Assembly: GCA_030704615.1 (NCBI GenBank)
Contig: CM060732.1
Coordinates: 76,613,053-76,677,052, forward strand
DNA from: Takakia lepidozioides
Taxonomy: Eukaryota; Streptophyta; Takakiopsida; Takakiales; Takakiaceae
Reading direction: 5' to 3'
Length of the DNA stretch: 64,000 bases
This document shows positions 34,236 to 47,500 of this stretch, in pieces. Made by a program: the position numbers and the translations under genes. The notes beneath the pieces were generated by a model, which made no database searches, had not been told where the DNA came from, and saw nothing but the letters and a program-made list of their open reading frames with translations. Each line of letters starts with the position of its first letter. Positions within the stretch are counted from its first letter, which is position 1.

Positions 34236-34663
34236 TGTACCACATCAAGTGTTTAGTGATCCACAAACTCATCTCACTAATCTAATCTACTCATAATCGC
34301 GTCCACTAATCCACTCACTAATTCATAGAACCCCGCTGTTTGCTTTGAGAGCCAAGATAAGCAATGTTAAAATAGTTGTGACCCTAACGGGCCTAAATCC
34401 ACCCCTAACCTCATCCCTAACCTCATCCATTTTAGACTCATCCCACTAAAATCATCTATGGATAACAAACATCACCCCCGACCATGCGGCATGGGCTTCG
34501 CATGAAGCATGGGGAAGGCGCATCGAGCATGGCGGGGCACGCATGCATGGGGAGGAGTGGGTTTGGCGATCAAGGTGCATGGCGAGGAAATGGCAGGTGG
34601 GCTTGGGGGCTTGGCTTGGCATTAATGACAAAGCCCATTAATGTGCCATGTCTTGTAGGTAGG

Positions 34664-35604
34664 TGTTAGAAATCAACTGGTGACCAAGTTACTATTACCT
34701 AGAGTTACTGTGATGACAAGTCAAGCTTCCATAATAGCAGTGCTGACAAGTCACATTTAACAATAAAAATAAGCCTGGGTTAGCTAAACACTACAACAGA
34801 TCGCGGTATATATAACTATATATATAACTATCCGTAGTCGTAAACGGTACATATGACTGCGCTGACTGCAAGTCGTGCAAACCAAGTGATACATCTCACT
34901 GTCATTTGGCAGTCATATATACTTTTACCATACATGACTTAGTGTGCTGCTGCAAACTGTACACGTGTCTCTTTTTAATAAGTCTAGGAGGTTTTGTGGA
35001 TGTGCGCCATATAGCATCTTCAAAAACTGCCACGTGGCATATCCATGAGGAGGTCCTGCAGTCATTATCCTGACTACAACCATGCTAATATCTGGACACG
35101 TGGCACCATATGAGTAGTTTATTTTGAACTTTAAATGTATTTAAAGTCATTCCCACGACTATACCTATAGGAGCTCATTGCCAGGTGTTTTCTCAAAGAT
35201 ATGAATGGGAGTAGTCAAGTGCTTAACTTGGTAACTCGTTGAGTGGGGGTGTTGGAAATCAACTCATGATCAAGCTAGAGTTACTGTGATGACAAGTCAG
35301 GCTTCCATAATAGCAGTGCTAACAAGTTAGTTAACAATAGAGATAAGCCTCCGTTAGCTAAAATATAGCTAAAGTTAACTTCAGTTATTAGTGACTCAAG
35401 TCATTGTACCAGAATAGCATGTGGAGATAACTTAAGAAAAAGCATGGAGTTATGCTATAGTTATCTCAACTATTTCTGGATTAGACTTTGAGTACAAATA
35501 GGGAGAGCTCGGTGGACACACAGCTTGTTGTGGTCTTATGATTGGGTGGAGAGTTCTCAATAATCAGTTCATTTTTTATCTCTATTCTCTGTCAAATTCC
35601 AACA
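34664..35604 (+). mobile_element. Small degenerate LTR retroelement with intact 3' LTR
   Basis: The 3' LTR spans 35250-35604, starting TGTTGGAAATCAACT and ending AAATTCCAACA. A related but 3'-truncated copy begins at 34664 (TGTTAGAAATCAACT) and diverges after about 130 bases. The 5-base sequence GTAGG flanks both ends (34659-34663 and 35605-35609), a classic target-site duplication. A G-rich tract, GAGTGGGGG, directly precedes the 3' LTR as a polypurine tract would. No gag or pol frame is present, so it is non-autonomous or internally deleted. Confidence 0.8.
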
Positions 35605-35660
35605 GTAGGGACAAGGCCTCTCTCTAGGCTAATCCTAGATTACAAATATCCTGAGGCTAG

Positions 35661-37934
35661 GGACAAGCCTCTCTTGAGGCTAATCCTAGATTAGGAAATC
35701 CAGAGGCGCTACATACGCCTGGCCCCACACATGCATGTAGGCCACCCACTCCATGCCTTGGTCTAGCTTGATCGCCACTCCTCTAAACACTCATGGGTCC
35801 GCCTTTCCCTTTCCTGCCCTACTCTACTTCCCCAAGTATGATTACAATCTAGTATGTCCCCAAAAAATTATACTTCTCATATTCATATTTGGTTTCTATT
35901 AATTAATGGATTCATGTTTGCTGTTTTTTTGCCCACTACTTAATAATTTAGTAAGTAGTAATTTAGTAGGTAATAAGAGGGGCCTCCCTTATATACCCTC
36001 TAACCTCTAAGGGCTGTGGGGCCTTCTAGAAGCCCGCAGACCCTGGACCCTTCTAGAAGACCCTGGACACATGTCAGCCCTACAAGACTCCCTATCTAGA
36101 TTTGGCCAATTTAATACCTCTCGCGTTCCTCTCTTCCTTTTTTGGACACCTTGATGTAATTTCCTTCATACACGTGGCCTTGCTACGGAAGCCCCTCACT
36201 CTAATTCATGGGCCACAGTAATTCCTGGACCACTCTAGATAGGGGGCAGAGGGAAATTTTATTAATCAAAAGAGGCAAGAACAACACGGAGGAAAAAATA
36301 ACCTCTAGTAGGGCCGTGTCGACGTAACGCATGGGGAACACCCATAATCTCTTTCATAGTAACAAGGCTCACTTTCAGATTGAATATAATCCCAATAAAT
36401 AGTTTTACGTTACGTGAGGTTAGGGAACTTCTTTGTCGTGATTCGTGGAGCTCATTTGAGTCATTCATTTTTGCTTCTCAACTATCTCTTCCCGTGTTCG
36501 ACTCCCGCTCATGTGGTAGCGTTGCTTTGTTTTTGTTGACATCGGCTTACTCTCCATAACATCACTATGCTACAATCCTAGCCATGGACTTCCATGTCAC
36601 ACTGGAGCTCACTGTCGCTCGTGTGATAAGGCCCTCATTTTGAAAATATTCATGTGCTTTATTAATCCCTCCCTAACTGTCACATTCCTTGATTGGCCCA
36701 AAAAATTTACAGGGCTTACACTGGGTAGTAGTTACTCAGCTAATGTGGTCAATTTTGAAAAATTCCCATTTCTCCAACATTTACAAGATTTTTTAACCTG
36801 CGGGGTCCACTTTTTTTTTTTTTTTGGAGAACCGGGGTTGAGGCCCTAGTGAATTTATTAATCAGAAAAAGATACTGGAGGAAAAAAATAACCTCCGGGG
36901 CGTGAAGGCATGGGAACAAAGGGAACTACCTGGGGACAAAACAACCAGGGGCAGGGAGGGGGGGAACAGGGTGGGCAACACCGAGCCCTACAGGGGGGGG
37001 ACTCTAAGCCATTTTCCAAAAGTCAAAGTAAGTTCCCATTTGGCGCCTAAACGCCCAATAGGCCCTACAGTGGCTTCTCTCTGGTCACACGTAGTTTTCA
37101 CTTTGAAAAAAATATTTTTTGCATTTGAGTTAATCAAGTCTAGTCTCTATTCCACTTTACGAGTCATCAAAATTCCAATTATTGAAACTCTTATAGCAAT
37201 TACCAATTCAATGGGTCAAGAGCCATTTTGTTCTTCAGCATAGTTTTTCTATCGAATTTTTCAACAACTTTTTTTTACTTTTAAATATACTATAGTGTTT
37301 TTCATTGTGATTTACACCCAAGGTAAACTTTTCATAAATTTTGGATACTTATTGTAATTGATATGAGTTTTTGAAGACATTAAGCTTAAGAAAATCATAA
37401 TATTTCACTTTTAATGAGACAATTCTGAAAAATTCAAGATTTATAGTAAACATATAGGTTCATCTATGAAAAATATTTAAGAAACAAATTCTCAAATTCA
37501 AGAGCTACAGATCGAAGTTTGACTACATTGAGAATTGCGTGGTCCTTTAGGGGTTAAGGGTTGATGTGTTAACCTTGTGTACTGTTAGTTTTTCCCTACT
37601 CCCCACCATTAACATGTATGCAGGACAAACTGTATGTCCCACTCAGAGTGCGTCAGTGGGCCTGAGTGTGTAGAGTTGTCCCCATCTTTCTCTTCTTGCC
37701 CACCCATATAATATCGGAAGGATGGTCCCCAATAACGCAGGCGGGGCCCGGTGGTCCTTCCGACATAGTATGTACTATCGTCCGGGGCACTGATATCAAA
37801 GCACGTCTTCAGTTGGGGCCACTTGGAAAGTAGGCGATGGACTTGGAACTGGTGAGCCAAAACTTTAAGAGCAATTTCTTAACTTGTTAGAGCTACTGTG
37901 ACTCATGTGCACCAGCGTGAGGAGGCATGACAAA
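35661..37934. other. Repeat-derived intergenic region
   Basis: There are no genes. Two related segments, at about 36250-36340 and 36845-36915, share TTTATTAATCA, GGAGGAAAAAATAACCTC and GCATGGG, and the second is preceded by a T15 run (36811-36826). They look like two ends of a retroposed family in reverse orientation. Two perfect CTTCTAGAAG words lie at about 36024-36060. Confidence 0.35.
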
Positions 37935-38070
37935 GTTGGAAAACCATAAACAAGAGAAGTATCCCACGTGATGCTCCCAGCACAGGGGCCAGGGGATCAG
38001 GAACCTCCCATGAACATGAGATAAGACTGTCAGGAGTCGGTGGAAGCGGGACCTACAGGAGCAGAGTACA

Positions 38071-38076
38071 TATATA
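38071..38076 (+). promoter_or_regulatory. TATA box of Bet v 1-like gene B
   Basis: TATATA aligns with the TATAAA of copy A. It sits 181 bases before the ATG. Confidence 0.6.
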
Positions 38077-38251
38077 CTCTTCTCTGTAAAAAATGTGGGA
38101 CCTCCAATTCAATAAGCCACCAACTGCTTGGTTGAAAGCCCTTCCAAAGCATTCGAGGGAAGCGTCTATTTCTCAACCACTCAGTGAGACGGGCTGAATC
38201 TCGTACTTGAACTGTCTCTTTGTTTATTTGGGGTCTCTTCACCGCAGAACC

Positions 38252-39113
38252 ATGCCGACAACACCAGAAGTTTCAGAAGTGTATGCGACCACTCCTGAGC
38301 GCCTCTTTAAGCTGTTTAAGCTATTCGAGACACATCTACCCCAGCTCGTCCCTCATATAATCACTAAGGCAGTGCATGTTCAGGGCGATGGTGGCGTTGG
38401 CACAATCAATATCTACACCTTTGGGCATGGTATGTACAACTTTCTTCCTCTCCGCCAGCTTAGGTGATCGCATCTCATTGCCCATGTTTCAAAACTACCC
38501 AGGTGGTTATAAGCCAGTGGCAGCTCATTTTCCATTCAGTCAATTCTAACAGTACATACTATGTTAAGGAGTGTGGAAAGCTCGACTCAAGTGGGTGTGG
38601 CTCTTTGATCTAGGGTCTTAAGTAGCAGCTGAAAGGAGATCAGTCGACTGTCCAGAAATGTAGTGATCTATGTTTCCAGCTTTATAGCCATGAAGCAGGC
38701 CATTGAAGATTCACATTTTGCACTTGCACGGGATGCACAATGCATATGCGCGGCACGATTTTAATATCTTGGACTTGATCTGCTGTTTGTTGATGCCTTT
38801 AGCCTTATCGAAAGACAGAATGGCGGACACTACAGGGAGCGTGACCCTGACGGACACTACCGAGGTGTATGACGAAGATACCAAGACCATGGTCATTGAC
38901 GGCAAGGGAGATCCTCGATACAGCTCCCTCAAACTGAAATTTCAGCTCTACCCCGGACCAATTCCTGGCACTACCAAATTAATCTCATTTGCAGAATACA
39001 CACCAGTGGGGGATGCGCTCGGCCCAGAAGAGTATACCTGTCTTCTTCCTGAAATATTCGCATCTCTTGTGGCCCTTCCAGAGGATAAGTTAGAGGAGTT
39101 AGAGGAGAGTTAA
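38252..39113 (+). CDS. Bet v 1/PR-10-like protein, copy B
   Basis: This is the paralogue of copy A with the same two-exon structure: 38252-38429 and 38803-39113, about 162 residues. The P-loop GDGGVGTINIYTF is unchanged. Substitutions against copy A include Ala for Pro and Lys for Arg near the N-terminus and an added Ala after the exon 2 methionine (ADTTGSVTL). VIDGKGDP replaces VIDVQGDP. The frame is intact. Intron and flanks are highly similar to copy A, which points to a recent duplication of the whole gene. A ligand-binding role is expected from the family, but the ligand is unknown. Confidence 0.82.
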
Positions 39114-41514
39114 AACGCCTGAAAAACAAACTAGGCATCAATCAAAGCTGAGTACACCTGTAGAATTAGTATGAACTGAAGGACTACAGCATAGGGTGAA
39201 AAATGAACAACTTTTGGGCAATCAACTAAGCTTACCAATATAGTTTTGTAAGTCAGTAAACTTGTTAGGGGGCCAGTATGCCTCTAGAAACCTCAACATG
39301 TACAGAGCTTGGGGTGTTCAAGTACCTTCGGAGAGGTGATAGAGATCATATAATCGTTAGCTAATATACGTCTTAGACTTCTGATCTTTCAGTTCAGCTA
39401 GTTTGTTGATCAAATTGCTTGTAGTAGATTTTCAACTACAATAGGGTATCATAGCGTTAGCATATCTAAGCACGTGAGCAGGAAAGTAGCTATGACAGTT
39501 TTCCAGTGGATCCAACATGTCTGATCAGTCACAAACTCAATGGAGACAACTACAATATAGTTCCACATAAATTTTTTTGCTATGAATTGGAATCATCCTG
39601 GATACAATAGAAGTTAGGCCAATCATGCTAGCTAGATTAAGATGAAGTAGTACCCTTCTTTTGGAGTAGGAAGCATATATAGGGGACAAGAAAGATGGAG
39701 CATCAATTCAAAAATGTTATATCTGAAAGATTAGCAAATCTGCCACATAATCAAGCAGCTTGAACTTTCGAACAAAGTTTTGGATCATCAGTTGGTGGCA
39801 GTGTTTGAAACCAAAGATGCCGCCGCTAATAAGATACATTGAATCACACAAAAACTTCAAAGCCTGAAAATGACATAACCTTCTTGTCTAGAGGAAAATC
39901 GTTTTTGTTTGATGAGCTTATGTCTGAAACTGAAAAAGCATGGTCCATGCCATGTTTGAAGGTTTGAAAACTGAGGAGTATTTACGGATTGAATGCATGA
40001 ATTGAAAAATGTTTGAAATATATGACAAATCTCAAGGAGGTCATCATCTCTATAGTACCATGGTTTAAGTGCTTCTGAATAATCCGTACGTATAAGCAAC
40101 AGCTTCCATGCAACTATTGTCTTGTGAAGTTCGGATGAATCGCAACTCAGGACTCTCTAAATTGGTGTTTACAAGTGTTTCCATGTTACGACCTCGTTAC
40201 GACAGGTCAGCACATGATTGTTCATATGATCTTCCTGCAACAAGATGCTAGATGGTTGCGATGTCAACTGCTTGCTCAGTACAAACAGGCATGTGTTTCT
40301 CTTGACGATAGGGTGAGTTCTCTTTGAGCTTCACCTTTTTCGAGGAATTAGAAAGTAGCTAGTCCTGAGGTAGACTCTCCATTTGAGTGAACAGGGGGGA
40401 TGGCGAAGCAGGTGTTCATGCGCATAGCTGAGAGGGGGAAGACAAATTCAAAAAGAAGAGGGGAACGAGACTAGGAGAGCAGATATTGGATGCTAGCGTT
40501 GGTGAAGGATAGAGTTTGATTTGGGTCTTCCACATTCCCTCGGAAAGGCGGCAATTTGCTGAGAGTTAGTTTATGGCAACAGGAAATGGTTCTGTTTTGG
40601 GGAAGGGAGCTGACAGAGATGTGCACATGAATATCATATGTTTGGTCCAGTTGAGGAAGACAGTACTGAGTTGGTCCAATTATCTTCTATACACAACAAA
40701 GTTTATTTGCCCAGGTGGTGTCAATACTGTATGCATCTTGCTGTAGTTACTCCAATTGTTCCAAAAGTAAATTGAAACAGTGGTGCGGTCGTGCGGTCAT
40801 ACCAAGGCTACTACAGAGCCCATCAGAATTCTGAAGGTATCTCTGAAGCGCCTTTGGGCCGGATCAGTACTGTGGGTGGCTTCCCGCTCCTGCACCCTCT
40901 GGAGCTTTAATGAAACAAAATATTAAAATTTATTTCCGGCTTCAATAAAATAAAGAGAGGCCCTATGATTGAGCCGATGAGAATTGAATATCACACCAGG
41001 TTATATCTTTCATCCGACTGGATGCTACGATGCTACCGTAGGAGCTAGTGTTGAAATTGAAATCAGTCACCCTTCCAGCTTTGTGGAGCCTTCAATAGCT
41101 ATATATCATGCATACCGTGTCCACATCATATCTACAATATACATGAGACCAGTTGGAACGCATCAACTCCGAATCAGTGTAAACCCAAGACTTTACGCCA
41201 CTGAGTTTATGTTCTTCATGAACGAGAACTCGTAGATTAAACCTCACTCAGTGACTACACCATTAAATTGGGGAATTTCATAAATATCTGCTGTGATCCG
41301 AAAATCCTGAAAGTAAAAAGGATTTGTAATCCTGATGCATGCCTCCCTCTTTTTTTGAGGGGGAGGGGGAGAATGAATAGGATTATGGGCCGTTTGGCCC
41401 GGTTGAATCATATAACCTATCTCATTTGAGCTATGTATAAATTTAATACATGTATGATCAGAAAGACGTATGGGGATTCATAGATACCCGAATGATCTTG
41501 GATTAAGGTCCTGA
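39114..41514. other. Intergenic region between Bet v 1-like gene B and the phosphatase
   Basis: The first 580 bases belong to the duplicated unit. The remainder shows no recognisable gene; the last part should hold the phosphatase 3' UTR. Confidence 0.35.
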
Positions 41515-44500
41515 TCATGATTTGGTGATTGCGAAGGAATCTTTCACTTGCCCACTTGTAGAGGATATATACTGCACAATAAGTAAATTCAGCAAAGCAC
41601 GCGATTAGTCTTTCATGGGTTGTGTCTGTTCTCGAATCATGCCTATCCTCATCAGCCTTATGCATCGCAGAGCATATATATGTATATTCTCTTTGTGCAG
41701 CTCAGAACTGCACCTGAACTGCAAGACTGCCAGACCTTTGCAAAATTCCAATGGCCTCCGTCTCTACGTCTTCACGAGTGCATGAATGCATTGTTGGTCC
41801 TCTGCATGTGTGGAAGAATTCGGAAAGTTCATAGACATCAATTTCCTACCTGGAAAAGGAGGCGATTAGCATTAGCCTGGATGTAGCTGTAACCATATTC
41901 CGAAATACGCGACAGACTCCATGCTCCTGGCTGTGAAATCCAAACGAAGTTCCCTGTTAGCGGATGACTTTGACAGTCAAGGCCGAAATAGAAAGATTAT
42001 ATATATATGTTACGCATACAAACACCACTGTCTGGCACCTAGTACATAGATTCGCGTTAGAGAAAAGCCAGGGATCTGCCTGCAGACCTATGTTGATCTA
42101 GAAAGAATTAGGTCGACAGCTTACAGATGATGAGAATTTGGTGTCTAGAGTGAATCCAGCCATGCCGATGACAGCGTGCACTGGGGCTGTGTAAGTGGCA
42201 GAGTTGTAGGTATCAAGACCATTGCTGTCTTTTGAAGGCATGCCCAAGCAGTTGTTTTGATACACTGCACATGTGCGCTCATAGTTGTGCACATGTCCCC
42301 ATACCACCAGGTCCACCTAAGCCAGCAAAAGCATCAACACGTCAGTTCAAAAGCCTCCTAATCTTCCCCTTAAATTGGAATTTGGATCCATTCGTTTTGG
42401 TTTCCTTGCTGCACAACGAAGGCGCTAAGTTTAGTTCGGTGGCTGGAATTTTGAAGAAAGCGCGAGCTTAGCAACCTTTGTTCCTTTTCAATATAAGATG
42501 CACAGTGTGCAAATGTATGAGAATGAACTAGGAGAATTCCATGTCCAGATGGTGATCTGCATGCACACTAAACAGTCTATATCGAATCCCAATTGATGTT
42601 ACAGTTGTGAACGTCCAAAAGTTAGGGACATCACGAGCGAACAAAGAAGCTTTAATCTTAACAAATGTTTCAAACGTTCTCAACTGGAAAGTGCGGGCTT
42701 GGAAATGAAGGATGAACTACGTACCTGGCCATTCAGAAGCAGAGGCTCTATAGCAGGGGGAAAATTGGGGTCCACCGCTGGCAAGATCTTGCTCACGATG
42801 CCACTGTCGACGGACGAGTATGCTGGGCGATGCCTGCAATATATGGAGAAACGTAGAGCCTATTACTCGAGATCTCAAGTGAGCAAGTTCAACTTTTTGA
42901 CCAATCCAGAAAGCGACGGTTATCCTCGGGGGAGCACATCACAAACAAAGTGAAAGCCATCTTCATCTAGACGTAAATTTAGATTAGTAAGTCGAGAGAG
43001 GGAGACAATTGTTAAAGAGAGATCTCGAGTCTTATTCCGATCTGGACCAGAAGCTTGGCACTTAAGACGTGCCTTCAGAAAGTTGAATCATGCATTCTTA
43101 CCCGGCAAAGATAACCCATGGTGTCTTAGTTCGATCCACTGAAGCCAGGTCGTTTTTAATCCAGTCATACTGGTGACAGACATACGACATATCAAAATTT
43201 GTAAGGAATTTTAGAACCGCACCAGAAGATCAATCATCCCCTCTCCGAAAACAGGTTTGTTTCATAGCTAAACACGCGTGACCACAAGGCAGGTACTAGC
43301 AGTGCCAACCAGGTACAATTGAATGGTAGCTCGTTAACGGGTCAACCTGGCTTTCCTAGTCCAGATCATTATACCAAAGTTATAACCTGTCTGTAGGTCT
43401 ATTTAGAAATGAAATCCAGTCTAGGCATCATGTCATGTACCTCCAGGGTCGTGAGAAACTCAAGGAAAAGATAATGACCAACCTGAAGATGTCAAGGGCT
43501 AGTCATCACAGTCTAATTAGGCAGAAGCGTTTAAACCTGCTCATTTCCAGATGTCCAAGCGTGCTCAGTCGACATGATGGTGAAATGCACGGGGCCCGAC
43601 TCAAATGAGTACCATGGCTTGTCCTGTGCTGATGTTGGCATTTGAAAATATGACTCGTATGCCACTCCACATTCACCCCCAGAATCGGAAGTTTCGTAGA
43701 CAGAACCAGAGCCTGGGAAGTCTCTGCCATTCCAACATCCAGATTCACGCGATTTGTGAATACTCACACGTGACCAAGTGCGTGACAATCATTGAGGATA
43801 TCGAAAGAACCTTGGCAGTGTCATTGCTCCTATATGGGAGTCTCTAGAACTCTAGATCTCATTTATTTTGTATTATCCGTGACACTCATCTCGGCACCCA
43901 AAGAAAATTCTTGGAGGCTAGGTTAAGCCCCTGAAACCCATAGCTCCTCGCTTCAACTGAAATAGTTCCTTTCAAATGAGACCTTCACACTATGTCAGAT
44001 CCTCAGCCCCAAAATCCTGTGAGAGACGTAAGTCCATGCTAGGGGTGTTACGCTGATCACAAAGGCTATAAGGTGTGCCCACTCCAGTGAAATACCGTCA
44101 ATTCATCACGGGAACTCGGGAACTTGATCTTAATTATATACGATCGTCTGAGCTGTAAACTTCAGGGATTGAGGGCCGGGCTGCACCTTTCATGGTTGCC
44201 GATGGCTGTCATGTAGGAGACTTTGGAAGCAATAGGGTTGATCATCTCCAAAAATGAGTCCCACTCTACCAGAAAGCCTGTGGCGTAGCTTATGTCGCCG
44301 ATGTGCACCACGACGTCCACATTTCCTGAAGAAGTCAATTGACTTCCTACTGCATCTATTACTCCCAACGATCCAGGCTGCACATCCCCAGGCATATCCA
44401 TCTCAGCAATAGGTACATGATCACATGTGTGAAAACTCACCTGGAAGAGGTAGCGAAATCGGAATTAGAGGTGTACACTGCACTCTTCGACGTCTCTTCG

Positions 44501-47500
44501 CCTTCCCCTGGGACAGACATACCTGGACATAGTGTTCACCGGAGTTGTCACGCTCGGCCTTTCCCATGTCGCCATACATGACAACGTTCACCGCGCTCGC
44601 CCCTGCAGCTGGCGGAGTGGTAAAGCTGGTGCTTGCACTCCATCCGGCTGAAGCACTGTAGACACGAAGTACAAAAACATGGCTCAGTGCATCACTAGGG
44701 CCACCCGATCGATTGCTTCATATACTTTCCGGGCTTAGTAATCTGGGTCCTGTAATCTGTCATGGGAGTAGTTAGTGCTTCCCAGTTCTTGAAGAGCTCT
44801 ACTTCAACGCCCCTTCAGTTTCTTGACGAAATTCTGTGTTCCCAACATGTTACAGTGTGTTGGCAATTTTACCTCTCTACAATCTCGCCATGGACTGTAA
44901 ACGATCATTGTCGAGCGAGATGAGCTAGAAATTTTGCGCGTCTTGCTGAACTGCCATGTGTACAAAGTTTGATTTTTCGCACGATCTGGTTTTAAGCTTA
45001 CACACGTAGTAGCATTTACGATTTATCATTGTTCAAAGCATAGATCCATCGCCTCCGAATGCGTGGAAGTTACGGTGATCTAAATCAACTCAGCTGCGCC
45101 ATCCATGCCCTTACCTGCCGTATGTGTAGGTGTAGGCGGTTGAGGGGGACAGCCCAGTCATTACGGCTGTGTGGATGTTTCCCGGGTCGTGCCATCCAAA
45201 ATCAGTTGCAGGGCTTGCAACTGAAGCTGCAAACAGACAACATTCCAGGGCACATGTATATTATTTCAATGTGCTCTGCTCACCAACAATTCAATGGTCA
45301 AATCTCATTCCCCAGTCTGAGCCAAGGTCCCACGAATTCATTCCTTCAGTTGAAACGGCCATTTGAAGAGAACAATCCAGATCTAAGAAGGGTAAAGATT
45401 ACTTACAGCACATCTGGTTTTGAGCGAATGTAGAAACTGTGGAGGTTGCGGTCTGGCCATTGTAATTTATTTGTTGGGGGTTCCCGTCACCACTCACCCA
45501 GGTCAATCTCATCTATTCATGAACCAAAACCGAAAGGCAACACAATGTTAGCTCGTCAACTCCAGACATTTCTGGCGACTAGTGAATCTAACTTGCTGAC
45601 TAACTGGCAAGCTCAAAGATCAGGTAGGCTTGAACAACCCACTATGAGTTCCCCTGTACATCGATAGTTCAGCTGTTGAAAACCTCGGATGAATTGGCGG
45701 GCCTCAAGCCAATGTATGGGAAATTTGGCTGAATATTTCAAGATATCTAGATGATCTGCTACTTCTAAGTTGAAACCTGGAGCCTCCGGGAGTATGAAAT
45801 TTTGCATCCCAAGAAAGAAGATACGCTATGTACCGAGGTTCCAGTGGAGTCGACGCTGGAGAGATGACCATAGAGGGGCGAGGAGGGGTTGGCGAATGAG
45901 ACGGCGCTTGAGGTGTTTAAAATGCATGGTGCAGCCATGCCACCAGCGAAAAACACGAACGAAACATCCGTCCTTATGTTGATGAGGCGGAAACTGATAG
46001 AGGCGCTGCACGTCTGGATCAAACACTTCCCCATCACACTTTCCTGACACTCGCTCTTTCCACATGACAAATACTGTGGGTCTGCCGATACATATTGGTA
46101 CTGCATCCACCCACGCAGTGTTAGTTATGTACAATAGTGCGCATGCGCATTGAATATATATGAGGTCCGGACGCTCGTATACAAGCATATCGATCACTTG
46201 TGCACTTGACATGTATGAATGGAACAGGTTCAGTTGAGACAACTGTTCGACCACTGTAAATTCTAAATGTAGATAAATGTTTCGGTACACCTGCCAGCTT
46301 CGGCGGGTGAAAGCATACTCATGACATATATACAAAGTTCAGTTATTTAACTTTTTAGGGGGAGAGAGAGGTTTACACGCAACTGTACCTAGCTAGCATA
46401 TTTGGTCCGAGCAAAAGAGCATACAGTGCTGAATAGCAAGTGCCAGGTTTACAGCAGATTCACGATATACTCACAACCTGACGATCTACACAATTACATG
46501 CGATTCTTCAATTGCATGTACTTGTAATGTAAATACCTTCTGCTGCAAGGGTTCTTTGTACTTGCACCGCGAAAAATCCTACCTTGACAGGGTAGTGACA
46601 TAAGAGGGGTAGTGAAGAGAGATCCCCAGTCTCCACGTAGAGGGCCTTATTCAATGGACAATCCTTCACTCTAGTTTGGTTGAATGTCAGCAGCCCGATA
46701 ATATTCCGCGCCACCAGAGTCCAGCCATGAACATACCCATTGTCACACACCGTTGGTTAGGGGTACATCCATTTGAGGTAACATGAATTCTGATTTCTAA
46801 GCCCCCTTGCTGTACCAACTTGACACCCGAGTTTCAACTTTAGAACAAGTGGCCTCGGTATCGTTTGGTGTTGTCAAATTATGACGAGCTAAAGAAACGA
46901 AGATCTTCACTTAAGATTCCATGTAGGGGCCTTTTATTCTTTTCACCAGGCTCAGGTATTCCGTCTACAAGTGCAGTCTACAGATCAGAGTACTTGAATG
47001 AATTGAATAGACAACTTTCATATCCAATGGAGCTCTGCACAAAGCGCGGATTTCTTAACCAACATCTGTCCAGAAAGGGTCAATTAATCCGCCAGAATCC
47101 TCAGCACGGACATGGTGAGTCCTGGCACGACTGTAATTTATCAATTTTCAAACTGGGGATGCACTGATTCTGAACGAGACACTCTCATACTTATCTGCAC
47201 ATGTGCTACTGTAAGTTGCCTCAAGCCAGATTACCATACATGTATTGCACATACACTAAAAGGAGTGGATCTAGACCCAGAGCTTTCTGCAATTTTATCA
47301 GGTCCAGAGCAGTCGTGTCGCGAACGACTTTTGCAAAGGATAACCAACAAGAAATTATCGAGAATTCTGTGAGAGAGAGAGAGAGAGAGAGAGACTGACT
47401 GGGCACTTGAAGGCGAGACGACGGCAATCCAGTCGTCGGCGCTTGGTGAGACAATACCACTCACAGTGACTGTCACGGTCTGAACATCGGACAAAGGCGA

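Larger units (their letters stand above)
32970..35660. mobile_element. Nested foldback (inverted-repeat) element interrupted by an LTR element
   Basis: About 1.7 kb of near-palindromic sequence is centred near 33860. The left arm (about 32970-33850) is matched in reverse complement by the right arm (about 33870-34663, continuing at 35605-35660 after the LTR insert). Matching landmarks include TTAATGCCAG/GGCATTAATG, ACAACGGGGTTCTATG/CATAGAACCCCGCTG, the GGAAACCGCGGTCGAG blocks and the TTTGCAAAGAACTCA pair. A direct, non-inverted copy of the CTCATCCATTTTAG/AACAAACAT block is also present near 33640-33720. There is no transposase frame, so it is non-autonomous. Confidence 0.75.
37935..39690 (+). 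repeat. Segmental direct duplication, copy B
   Basis: This is collinear with 30165-32095, including promoter, exons, intron and 3' flank, but lacks the SINE-like insert. The two copies are about 7.8 kb apart. Confidence 0.85.
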
